Positions 17,914-24,860 of a stretch of DNA of 46,991 nucleotides are shown piece after piece. The stretch is from Gemmatimonadota bacterium. GTDB taxonomy: Bacteria; Gemmatimonadota; Gemmatimonadetes; Gemmatimonadales; Gemmatimonadaceae. The notes beneath the pieces were generated by a model. The model ran no database searches. It saw only the letters and a program-made list of their open reading frames with translations, and was not told the origin of the DNA. Numbering within the stretch: the stretch's first letter is position 1; each line of letters begins with the position of its first letter. The position numbers and the translations under genes were made by a program. The stretch is from positions 1 to 46,991 of the forward strand of contig JAHFCT010000026.1 in assembly GCA_023249375.1 (NCBI GenBank). Reading direction: 5' to 3'.

Positions 17914-20900
17914 GTGACCACGACTCATTTGCCTTGGCGTCGCCTCGCGGCGATCGGCCTGCTCGCTGTCTGCATGACCGCTTCCGCTGCCGCGCAGACG
18001 CGGCTGCTGCGATTCCCCGCCATTCACGGCGATCGCGTCGCCTTTACCTATGCGGGCGACCTCTGGACCGCGCCGGTCGCCGGCGGCACCGCCACGCGAC
18101 TCACGGCGCATCCGGGCATTGAGGTGTACGCGCACTTTTCGCCCGACGGCAAGTGGGTGGCGTTCACCGGGCAGTACGACGGCGATGAGCAGGTCTATGT
18201 CGTCCCCGCCGAGGGCGGCGTGCCGAAGCAACTGACGTACTACCCGGCGCGAGGACCGTTGACGCCGCGCTGGGGCTGGGAGAATCAGGTGTATGGTTGG
18301 ACCGCCGACGGCAAGAGGATCATCTTCCGCTCGAGCCGCGACTCGTGGAGCCAGGGCATCACGCGGCTCTACACGGTGCCGGTGGCCGGCGGTCCCGCCG
18401 AGCCGATGCCGATGCCCGAAGCGGGCGCCGGCGATCTCTCGCCCGACGGCACGCAGGTGGTCTACTCGCCGATCTTCCGCGATTTCCGCCCCGAGAAGCG
18501 CTACGGCGGCGGCATGGCGAATGACCTGTTCATTTTCAATCTCAAGACGAACGACGCCAAGCGCATCATCGACGACGTGCGCTCGGATCGCGACCCGATG
18601 TGGATTGGCCAGACCGTCTATTTCAACTCGGACCGCAGCGGCACGTTCAATCTGTACGCGTACGACATCGCCACGGCCAAGACGAAGCCGATCACGAGCA
18701 ACAAGACGTGGGACGTGCGCTGGCCGAGCAGTGACCACGCCGGGCGCATCGTGTACGAGCTGGACGGCGAATTGCAGCTCCTCGACACCAAGACGGGGCA
18801 GAGCAAGGCCATCGCGATCAGCGTTCCGGATGATGGCCTCTGGAAGCGGCCGTCGAGCGTGTCCGCCGCGGGTCAGATGGAGGAGTTCGCGCTGTCGCCC
18901 AAGGGAGAGCGGGCATTGTTCACGGCGCGCGGTGACATCTTCACCGTGCCCATCGAAAAGGGGCCGACGCGCAACCTGACGAACTCGTCGAGCGCGCACG
19001 ACCGCGCGGCGTCGTGGTCGCCGGATGGCGCGCGCATCGCGTTCGTCTCGGACAAGACGGGCGAAGAAGAGCTGTACGTCATCGATCAAACCGGCAGCGG
19101 CGCCGCGGAGCAGCTCACGCGTGGCGGAACGGCACAGCGCTTCGGGCTCGTTTGGGCGCCCGACGGCAAGCGTCTTGCGTTCAGCGACAAGGACGGCAAG
19201 CTGTACGTCTATGGATTCGACGACAAGAAGATCACGACGATCGCGTCCAGCGATCGCGGCCGCATCGGCAGCTACTCGTGGTCGGCTAAGGGCGGCTACA
19301 TGGCCTTCACGTCGCGCGCGGCGAACAATTTCAGCCGCATCTTCATCTGGAGCCCGAAGGATCAGCAGGCGCACGCCGTCACCGACGGGATGTGGAATGC
19401 GACGAGCCCGGCGTGGGATCCCGACGGCAACTACCTCTATTACCTGAGCGATCGCGACTATCAGCCGCAGCTGTCGGGGGCGGAGTTCAACTACGCGACC
19501 AACCGCACGACGAGCATCTTCGCGGCCGCGCTGCGCAAGGACGTCAAGCATCCATTCCCGCCGCAGAGCGACGAAGCCACCGTTGAAGCCGCGAAGGCTC
19601 CCGCGGCTGCAGCAGACGCCACGCCGGCAAAGGGCGCGCCGGCCGCTGCCGCTGCGCCAATGGGCGCTGAGTTCGCCGTCGATTTTGACGGCATCGCGTC
19701 GCGCGTCACCCGCGTGCCGGTGGAGGCCGACAACCTCGGTGGTCTGCGTTCCATCAAGGGTTATCTCGTCTACTCGGTGAATCCCGCGGGCTTCTACGGT
19801 CGCGAGGGTGATCGTCCCTCGGTGCTCAAGCTCTTCGGGTTCAAGGACCGCAAGGTCTCGACGCTGATCGATGGGGTCGGCGGATGGACGCTCTCCGGTG
19901 ACGGCTCGAAGGTGCTGGCGAGTGCCGGCGGACAGATCGCGCTCTACGACGCGACGCCGACCGGCGCCGCCTCCAAGAAGCCGGTGTCGACGGCGGGGAT
20001 GATGGTTGACCGCGTGCCAGCCGATGAATGGAACCAGATCTTCCACGAAGTGTGGCGCCGCTATCGCGACTACTTCTACGTGGAGAACATGCACGGCTTC
20101 GACTGGGCCGCGATCGGCAAACGCTACGAGGCGCTGCTGCCGTACGTCGCGCACCGGTCGGACCTGAACTACATCATCAGCGAGATGATCTCCGAACTCA
20201 CCGTGCAGCACACGTACGTGGAGGGCGGCGATTTTGAGATTCCGCGACGGACGCCGGTCGCGCTGCCGGGCGCGCGCTTTACGCTCGATGCCGCGAGCGG
20301 CAAATACCGCATCGCCAAGATCTACGGCGGGCAGAACGAAGAGGCGATCTATCGTTCACCCCTCACGGAGACGGGCGTCAACGTCGCGGAGGGTGAGTAC
20401 GTGCTCGCCATCGACGGCGTGCCGCTTCGCCCAGACGAGGACCCGTACCGTCTGCTGCGCGGCAAGGCCGATCGGCCGGTGCAACTCACGGTGAGCAAGA
20501 CGCCCACATCCGACGGCGCGCGCACCGTGACGTACACGCCGATTCGCAGCGAAGGCGATCTGGCGTATCTCGACTGGACACAGCGCAGCCGCGACATGGT
20601 GACCAAGCTCTCGGGTGGGCGGCTCGGCTACCTGCACATCCCCGACATGGGGGCGCCCGGCATCCGCGAGTTCATCAAGTGGTACTACGGACAGCTCGAC
20701 AAGGAAGGGCTGGTCGTGGACGTGCGCGCGAACGGCGGCGGCAATGTCAGCCGCATGCTCATCGAGCGCCTGCGCCGCAAACTGCTCGGCGTCAACTACG
20801 GCCGCGTCGGGAACAAGAACGGCAACACGTACCCCGACGGTGTGTTCATTGGTCCGATGGCGGCCATTCTCGATGAACGTTCATCCAGCGATGGCGACAT

Positions 20901-21234
20901 CTTCCCCTACATGTTCCGCCAGTCGGGGCTTGGCCTCCTCATCGGCAAACGCTCGTGGGGTGGCGTCGTTGGCATCGGCGGCGGCGTACCGCTCATCGAC
21001 GGCGGCTCGATCAGCGTGCCGGGCTCAGGGCTCGCCAGCGCCAAGGGCGAATGGGTGATCGAAGGCTACGGCGTCGATCCCGACATCGTCGTCGAGAATG
21101 ACGTGAAGTCGGTGCTCGCCGGCCATGACCCGCAGCTCGAGCGCACGGTGGCCGAGTTGCTGAAGCAGATCGACGCCAAGCCGGTGAAGTTGCCGCCAAT
21201 GCCGGCTGCTCCGGTGAAGACGCCCAAGCCGTAA
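17914..21234 (+). CDS. Secreted tricorn-type protease (S41 family)
   Basis: I choose the GTG at 17914, with GGAG 5 nt upstream, over the TTG at 17893. This gives 1106 residues with a signal peptide ending near TASAAAQ. The order of domains is that of tricorn: two TolB/WD40-like propellers (~30-330 and ~330-600; repeats such as FSPDGKWVAFTGQYDGDEQVYVV), a low-complexity Ala/Pro linker (~560-590), a helical segment, a PDZ-like domain (~785-880) and an S41 protease core. The core includes VVDVRANGGGN and DERSSSDGDIFPY, where Ser992-Asp993 matches the tricorn nucleophile region. Archaeal tricorn degrades oligopeptides downstream of the proteasome; exported bacterial relatives are thought to do periplasmic peptide digestion. 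It is monocistronic. Confidence 0.85.
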   Translation: MTTTHLPWRRLAAIGLLAVCMTASAAAQTRLLRFPAIHGDRVAFTYAGDLWTAPVAGGTATRLTAHPGIEVYAHFSPDGKWVAFTGQYDGDEQVYVVPAEGGVPKQLTYYPARGPLTPRWGWENQVYGWTADGKRIIFRSSRDSWSQGITRLYTVPVAGGPAEPMPMPEAGAGDLSPDGTQVVYSPIFRDFRPEKRYGGGMANDLFIFNLKTNDAKRIIDDVRSDRDPMWIGQTVYFNSDRSGTFNLYAYDIATAKTKPITSNKTWDVRWPSSDHAGRIVYELDGELQLLDTKTGQSKAIAISVPDDGLWKRPSSVSAAGQMEEFALSPKGERALFTARGDIFTVPIEKGPTRNLTNSSSAHDRAASWSPDGARIAFVSDKTGEEELYVIDQTGSGAAEQLTRGGTAQRFGLVWAPDGKRLAFSDKDGKLYVYGFDDKKITTIASSDRGRIGSYSWSAKGGYMAFTSRAANNFSRIFIWSPKDQQAHAVTDGMWNATSPAWDPDGNYLYYLSDRDYQPQLSGAEFNYATNRTTSIFAAALRKDVKHPFPPQSDEATVEAAKAPAAAADATPAKGAPAAAAAPMGAEFAVDFDGIASRVTRVPVEADNLGGLRSIKGYLVYSVNPAGFYGREGDRPSVLKLFGFKDRKVSTLIDGVGGWTLSGDGSKVLASAGGQIALYDATPTGAASKKPVSTAGMMVDRVPADEWNQIFHEVWRRYRDYFYVENMHGFDWAAIGKRYEALLPYVAHRSDLNYIISEMISELTVQHTYVEGGDFEIPRRTPVALPGARFTLDAASGKYRIAKIYGGQNEEAIYRSPLTETGVNVAEGEYVLAIDGVPLRPDEDPYRLLRGKADRPVQLTVSKTPTSDGARTVTYTPIRSEGDLAYLDWTQRSRDMVTKLSGGRLGYLHIPDMGAPGIREFIKWYYGQLDKEGLVVDVRANGGGNVSRMLIERLRRKLLGVNYGRVGNKNGNTYPDGVFIGPMAAILDERSSSDGDIFPYMFRQSGLGLLIGKRSWGGVVGIGGGVPLIDGGSISVPGSGLASAKGEWVIEGYGVDPDIVVENDVKSVLAGHDPQLERTVAELLKQIDAKPVKLPPMPAAPVKTPKP

Positions 21235-21261
21235 GGCCGCGGCACGGTACGGTACCAGAGC

Positions 21262-21293
21262 GAGCGCCCCGGGGCCGTTGCCTCGGGGCGCTC
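21262..21293 (+). terminator. Hairpin terminator after the tricorn gene
   Basis: A 10-bp perfect stem (GAGCGCCCCG and CGGGGCGCTC) with a 12-nt loop lies 27 nt after the stop codon. There is no T-tract, so it may act as an mRNA 3' end stabiliser instead. Confidence 0.5.
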
Positions 21294-21307
21294 GGCGCGT
21301 CGGCAGT

Positions 21308-21370
21308 ATGACGCATGACGCATGACGCACGATGCACCATGCACGATGCACCATGCACGATGCATGACGC
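21308..21370. repeat. Heptameric tandem repeat (ATGACGC / ATGCACC / ATGCACG)
   Basis: Three ATGACGC units are followed by ACG. Two copies of the 14-mer ATGCACCATGCACG come next, then ATGC and a last ATGACGC. The 7-bp period is kept except at the joints. No reading frame uses it convincingly. Confidence 0.8.
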
Positions 21371-21540
21371 TACGCTGACGCGGTGATCGTCCGGTATGAC
21401 GCAGCAAGAACTTTCGGCGTATGGGTAGCACTTATCATCAGAACCACTAGATTGTTCGGATCGCATTACGCAGGCCAACGCTCGACCATTCCGGGGTTCA
21501 GACGCTGTACGGTCTGCGCCGTCGGCCGACGCCTGGAGCC

Positions 21541-22065
21541 ATGACTGATCCGCTTCCGTTAGAACAAGCAGCGCCGTTGTCTGCACACGCGCCTGGCGCG
21601 TTGCTGCGCTGCGACTCAGACCTCGTCGGCGTGCTCGTCACGCACGACTGGCGCCGGCTCATCGCCATCCGCCCCATCAAGGCCGGCAAGCGCATCTTTG
21701 TCGTCGAAGGTCACGAGACGGCAACGCCCACGCGCTACTCCATTCAGGTGGGGATGGGACTCCATCTCGATCAGGACCGGCTGCACGACATGAACGAAGT
21801 CGTGCGCCGCTACTTCTGGCGCTGGATGGACCACGACTGCGATCCGTCAACGGTCATTCGCAACCGCGCCGTCATCGCGCGCCGCGACATCGAGGAAGGT
21901 GAGGGGATCACCTTCAACTACAACACCACCGAATACGACCTGGCCGAGCCGTTCCGCTGCCGTTGCCAGAGCGCGCTGTGCATCGGGACGGTGCGTGGCG
22001 CCAAGCATCTCACGCCCGCGCAGCGCGCGCTGGTGGACGAGATGCTCGCCGACTACCTGCGCTGA
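21541..22065 (+). CDS. SET-domain protein with post-SET cysteines
   Basis: The 174-residue protein keeps the C-terminal half of a SET methyltransferase fold. DHDCDPST (97-104) stands for the usual NHSCxPN, GITFNYNTTEYD (122-133) for the GEELTFDY box, and CRCQSALCIGT (140-150) has the C-x-C-x4-C of a post-SET zinc site. The first Asn of the NHSC motif is replaced by Asp, which could alter cofactor binding. SET proteins transfer methyl groups from S-adenosylmethionine to lysines; bacterial targets are mostly unknown and include ribosomal or histone-like proteins. The N-terminal 55 residues are short compared with typical SET domains. GGAG lies very close to the ATG. It is convergent with the SGNH hydrolase, with no operon partner. 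Confidence 0.75.
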   Translation: MTDPLPLEQAAPLSAHAPGALLRCDSDLVGVLVTHDWRRLIAIRPIKAGKRIFVVEGHETATPTRYSIQVGMGLHLDQDRLHDMNEVVRRYFWRWMDHDCDPSTVIRNRAVIARRDIEEGEGITFNYNTTEYDLAEPFRCRCQSALCIGTVRGAKHLTPAQRALVDEMLADYLR

Positions 22066-22129
22066 CGCATCGGCACTGTCAGCGCAGCGCTGCGTCGGCA
22101 TAGCCCGCCGCGGCATCGCCGCCGCGCCT

Positions 22130-22870
22130 TCACCGGTGCCGCAGCGCCGCCGCAATCGCCGCCTCGGCCAGCGGCGCCATCAATCGGTAGCCTGCCTCGT
22201 TGGGATGCACGCCGTCGGCTGAGATGGCCGCGGGCAGGCCGCCGCGCGCATCGACCATCGCCGTATGGTAGTCGAGATACGTGTCGCCATGCGCCGCGCA
22301 GTACTGCGTGATCCATGCGTTGAGTGCGATGATCTTCGGCGCCGGTTCGAGACCGGGCTTCCACGGATAGTCGAAGACCGGCAGCACTGACGAGAGCACC
22401 ACGCGGATTTCGTGCTGCCGCGCGACCTCGGCCATCGCCGCGAGATTGTCCTCGATCATCTCGAGCGTTGATGGACCTGTGTTCCCGGCAATGTCGTTGG
22501 TCCCCGCCAGGATCACGACCACCGCGGGTTTGAGCGCCACGACATCCTGATGGAAGCGCACGAGCATTTGCGGTGTGGTCTGTCCGCTGATGCCGCGGCC
22601 GATGTATGGCCTGCCGGGAAACATCGAGGGGAAATAGCGTGCCCACGAGTCGGTGATCGAGTTGCCGTAGAAGACCACGCGCCGCTCGTCCATCGCCGGC
22701 GCAGCGAGCGAATCATTCGCCGCGCGGTACCGCCGCAACCCCGCCCAGTCGTTGCGCAACCGCTCGAGTGCGGCCGAGTCGCGCGCTGCCGCGGACGGGG
22801 CAGGCGCCACCTGCGCCGAGGCGGTAACGGCATACACAAGCGCGAGTGAAGCACGGAGGGAGCGTCGCAT
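22130..22870 (-). CDS. Secreted SGNH/GDSL hydrolase
   Basis: I start at the ATG at 22870, which follows GAGGAA and opens a signal peptide (MRRSLRASLALVYAVTASAQ). The longer upstream frame is arginine-rich and unlikely. The 246-residue product has the SGNH blocks: GNSIT with the nucleophile Ser71, GISGQT with the oxyanion Gly, GTND (123-126) and DGVHPN with Asp219/His222. These enzymes cleave esters, for example acyl or acetyl groups on lipids or polysaccharides, in the periplasm or outside. The family resembles the 'GDSL-like lipase/acylhydrolase' close to platelet-activating-factor acetylhydrolase-type proteins. It lies 61 nt downstream of asnB on the same strand and may receive read-through. 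Confidence 0.8.
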   Translation of the reverse strand: MRRSLRASLALVYAVTASAQVAPAPSAAARDSAALERLRNDWAGLRRYRAANDSLAAPAMDERRVVFYGNSITDSWARYFPSMFPGRPYIGRGISGQTTPQMLVRFHQDVVALKPAVVVILAGTNDIAGNTGPSTLEMIEDNLAAMAEVARQHEIRVVLSSVLPVFDYPWKPGLEPAPKIIALNAWITQYCAAHGDTYLDYHTAMVDARGGLPAAISADGVHPNEAGYRLMAPLAEAAIAAALRHR

Positions 22871-22931
22871 AGGGTTCCTCGAGGGCGGCCGCGGTGTCGC
22901 GACGCGAGCAAATGTACGACCTCGCGCGCAC

Positions 22932-24632
22932 CTAGGTGTCGTACCCCGCCGCATGGATGTCCCGCACCGCCCGCCCTGACGGGTCCGTCATCTGCGCAAA
23001 CGCTGCGTCCCACCGCAGCGCGGTCTCGGTGCTGCATGCCACGCTCCGCTCCCACGGCACGCAGTGAACGGCTGTCGCACTCGGGAAGTGATGCTCGAAG
23101 AGCTGGCGGTACACATAGGCCTCCTTCGTCTCCGGTGTCTTTACCGGAAAGCGCTCCGCGGCGCCGCGCAGCATACTGTCCGTCACCTCGCGCTCGGCGT
23201 GTGCCTTGATGCCGTCGATCCACGCATAGCCGACGCCATCGGAGAACTGCTCCTTCTGCCGCCAGAGCACATCGTCGGGGATGGCGCCGTCGAAGGCGTG
23301 GCGCAGTGGGTACTTCTCGATGGGGCGCGGGCGCGGCGCGTTGCGCGGCAGCTTGCGCGAAGGATCGAACGACATCGCCACGTCGAGGAACTCGCGGTCG
23401 AGAAACGGCACCCGCACCTCAACCCCCCACGCGGCGCCGGACTTGTTGGCGCGGGCGCAATCGTACAAGTGGAGCTTCTCCAGCTTGCGCACGCACTCGG
23501 CGTGCAACTCGTCGCCGTCGGGCGCTTTGTGAAAGTAGAGGTACCCGCCAAAAATCTCGTCCGCTCCCTCGCCCGACAGCACCATCTTGATGCCCATCGC
23601 GCGGATCTTGCGCATCATCAGGTACATGGGCGTCGAGGCGCGAATTGTCGTGATGTCAAACGACTCGAGATGGTAGATCACGTCGGACAGTGCATCGAGG
23701 CCTTCCTGCACCGTGAAGTGGATCTCGTGATGAATGGCGCCAATCGACTCGGCGACCTTGCGGGCCGGGCCGAGGTCCGGTGCGCCCGCGAGGCCGACGG
23801 CGAAGGAGTGGATGCGCGGCCACCAGCTGGGCGTGGCGCCGCCTTCTTCCACGCGCCCTTCGCGATACTTCGCGGCAATCGATGCCACCAGCGAGGAGTC
23901 AACGCCGCCTGAGATGAGCACGCCGTACGGCACGTCGCACATCAGCTGGCGACGCACCGCGGCCTCGAGCGCTTCCCGCAGCACACCGGCGTCATACGGT
24001 GCGTCGGGCACGCGGCCCGGCTCGGCCCACGCCGGCTCGTAGTAGCGCTGAAAGCCCTTGTCCGCCTCGTGACCCAGATAGAAATGCCCCGGCGGAAACT
24101 CCTTGATGCGTTCGCAATGGCCCACCAGCGCCTTCATCTCGGAGGCCACGTACAGATGGTCGTGTCGGTCCCATCCCACATACAGTGGAATGACGCCGAT
24201 GGGATCGCGCGCAATGAGAAACGTGCGGCGCCGCGGATCGTGCAGGACAAATCCGAAGATGCCGTTCATCCGGTTCAGGAACTCGCGCGGTGACGTCTCG
24301 TCGTAGAGGTAGAGAATCACCTCGCAGTCGGAGCGCGTCTGGAAATCGTGCGCTCCCGTGAGTCCCTGGCGCAGCGCCTGATGGTTGTAGATCTCTCCGT
24401 TGACGGCGAGCACCGTGCCGGTGAGCGTGTCGATGAGTGGCTGGGCGCCGTGCTCGACGTCAACGATGGACAGCCGCTCATGGGCGAGTATCGCCTGCTC
24501 GTCGCTGTAGATCCCGCTCCAGTCGGGGCCGCGATGGCGGATCTTGCGCGCCATGGACAGCGCGTGGCGGCGCAGCTCCGCGGCGTTCGAGCGCGCGGGG
24601 TCAAGGCCGAGAATGGTGAGGATGCCGCACAT
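22932..24632 (-). CDS. asnB: Asparagine synthetase B (glutamine-hydrolysing)
   Basis: The 566-residue protein starts with the catalytic Cys2 (MCGIL). The N-terminal glutaminase domain (~2-200) contains RGPDWSG, HERLSIVD, NGEIYNH and the glutamine-binding SDCEVILYLY. The synthetase domain has the ATP-pyrophosphatase loop SGGVDSS (241-247) and GEGADEIFGGYLYFH, followed by RVPFLDREFLDVAM. It makes asparagine from aspartate, glutamine and ATP in the cytoplasm. Length matches E. coli-type AsnB (about 554 aa). A GGAG lies 8 nt before the ATG. Immediately upstream is a terminator preceded by an Asn-rich leader peptide, so expression is probably controlled by charged tRNA-Asn through attenuation. This is the only amino-acid biosynthesis gene on its transcript. 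Confidence 0.93.
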   Translation of the reverse strand: MCGILTILGLDPARSNAAELRRHALSMARKIRHRGPDWSGIYSDEQAILAHERLSIVDVEHGAQPLIDTLTGTVLAVNGEIYNHQALRQGLTGAHDFQTRSDCEVILYLYDETSPREFLNRMNGIFGFVLHDPRRRTFLIARDPIGVIPLYVGWDRHDHLYVASEMKALVGHCERIKEFPPGHFYLGHEADKGFQRYYEPAWAEPGRVPDAPYDAGVLREALEAAVRRQLMCDVPYGVLISGGVDSSLVASIAAKYREGRVEEGGATPSWWPRIHSFAVGLAGAPDLGPARKVAESIGAIHHEIHFTVQEGLDALSDVIYHLESFDITTIRASTPMYLMMRKIRAMGIKMVLSGEGADEIFGGYLYFHKAPDGDELHAECVRKLEKLHLYDCARANKSGAAWGVEVRVPFLDREFLDVAMSFDPSRKLPRNAPRPRPIEKYPLRHAFDGAIPDDVLWRQKEQFSDGVGYAWIDGIKAHAEREVTDSMLRGAAERFPVKTPETKEAYVYRQLFEHHFPSATAVHCVPWERSVACSTETALRWDAAFAQMTDPSGRAVRDIHAAGYDT

Positions 24633-24644
24633 GGAAACTCCACG

Positions 24645-24683
24645 AAAAAGAAAAGCCCCCGATTCGCCGCGGCGAATCGGGGG
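24645..24683 (-). terminator. Attenuator terminator in the asnB leader
   Basis: On the minus strand a perfect 28-nt palindrome (14+14; about 12 bp can stack around a small CGCG loop) begins CCCCCGATTCGCC. It is followed at once by CTTTTCTTTTT, a strong Rho-independent terminator. It ends only 12 nt before the asnB ATG, with just the Shine-Dalgarno sequence in between, so it cannot serve the upstream gene, which has its own hairpin at 24831-24854. Its position inside the 5' leader makes it a regulatory attenuator. Confidence 0.85.
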
Positions 24684-24738
24684 TGGCCGGAAGCTTGGGT
24701 TTCTACAACGCGCCCAAACCGGTCCACGCGCGATTCGC
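24672..24738 (-). promoter_or_regulatory. Predicted antiterminator of the asnB attenuator
   Basis: The leader segment GCGAATCG (24738-24731) is identical to part of the terminator's 3' arm. It is complementary to CGATTCGC in the terminator's 5' arm (24679-24672). The enclosed RNA also folds: GTGGACCGG (24727-24719) pairs with CCGGCCAC (24690-24683) with one bulged A, and TTTGGG (24718-24713) pairs with CCCAAG (24699-24694). The two stems stack with a symmetrical 3x3 internal loop. The result is one long hairpin that excludes the terminator. The leader-peptide stop codon lies in its apical loop, so a ribosome reaching the stop would break it. The pairings are seen in the sequence; the mechanism is inferred. 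Confidence 0.7.
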
Positions 24739-24789
24739 GCGAGGATTCCGATTGCTATTGCGGCTAAACCGCGAGAGGGTGTGCGTCAT
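24703..24789 (-). CDS. Asn-rich leader peptide of asnB (28 aa)
   Basis: The ORF starts at ATG 24789 and ends at TAG 24703. Residues 11-19 read N-S-N-R-N-P-R-A-N: four Asn, all AAT codons (24759, 24753, 24747 and 24735 are their first bases). Asn is otherwise sparse and usually AAC in this GC-rich sequence. The start codon lies 11 nt downstream of a TACTCT -10 element, so the transcript would be nearly leaderless; only a weak AGAG precedes it. Placement between promoter and terminator, the stop codon in the antiterminator loop and the regulated gene asnB together match classical ribosome-mediated attenuation as in trp, his or leu operons. The peptide itself probably has no function. Confidence 0.8.
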   Translation of the reverse strand: MTHTLSRFSRNSNRNPRANRAWTGLGAL

Positions 24790-24800
24790 GGGCTCTGCGA

Positions 24801-24830
24801 AGAGTATCGGTCCGCCATCGCAAAGGTCAA
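24801..24830 (-). promoter_or_regulatory. Promoter of the asnB leader
   Basis: On the minus strand TTGACC (24830-24825) and TACTCT (24806-24801) are spaced 18 bp. An overlapping GATACT at 24808-24803 gives 16 bp. Transcription would start around 24795, a few nt before the leader-peptide ATG. Confidence 0.6.
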
Positions 24831-24854
24831 GCGGGGCGGCGCGACCCGCCCCGC
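24831..24854 (-). terminator. Hairpin after the metallo-beta-lactamase-fold gene
   Basis: GCGGGGCGG and CCGCCCCGC form a 9-bp stem with a 6-nt loop, 7 nt after the stop codon at 24861. It abuts the -35 of the asnB promoter, so upstream transcription ends just where the asnB leader begins. There is no T-tract. Confidence 0.5.
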
Positions 24855-24860
24855 CCGCTC

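Larger units (their letters stand above)
21235..21540. other. 306-bp intergenic region: terminator, short tandem repeat, upstream region of the SET gene
   Basis: It contains the hairpin at 21262-21293, the heptamer repeat at 21308-21370, and about 170 bp that must carry the promoter of the SET-domain gene. A TATCAT near 21434 is -10-like but lacks a good -35. No small gene with a ribosome binding site was found. Confidence 0.5.

Noticed and set aside
17551-20211. 886-aa minus-strand frame opposite the tricorn gene
   Set aside because: It is composed of Arg/Val/Ala-rich antisense translation typical of GC-rich DNA, with no motif, and conflicts with an unambiguous protease gene.
24831-24854. 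Possibility that the hairpin upstream of asnB at 24831 is the attenuator
   Set aside because: It lies upstream of the promoter and lacks a U-tract; it fits as the end of the metallo-hydrolase gene. The attenuator is the hairpin at 24656-24683.
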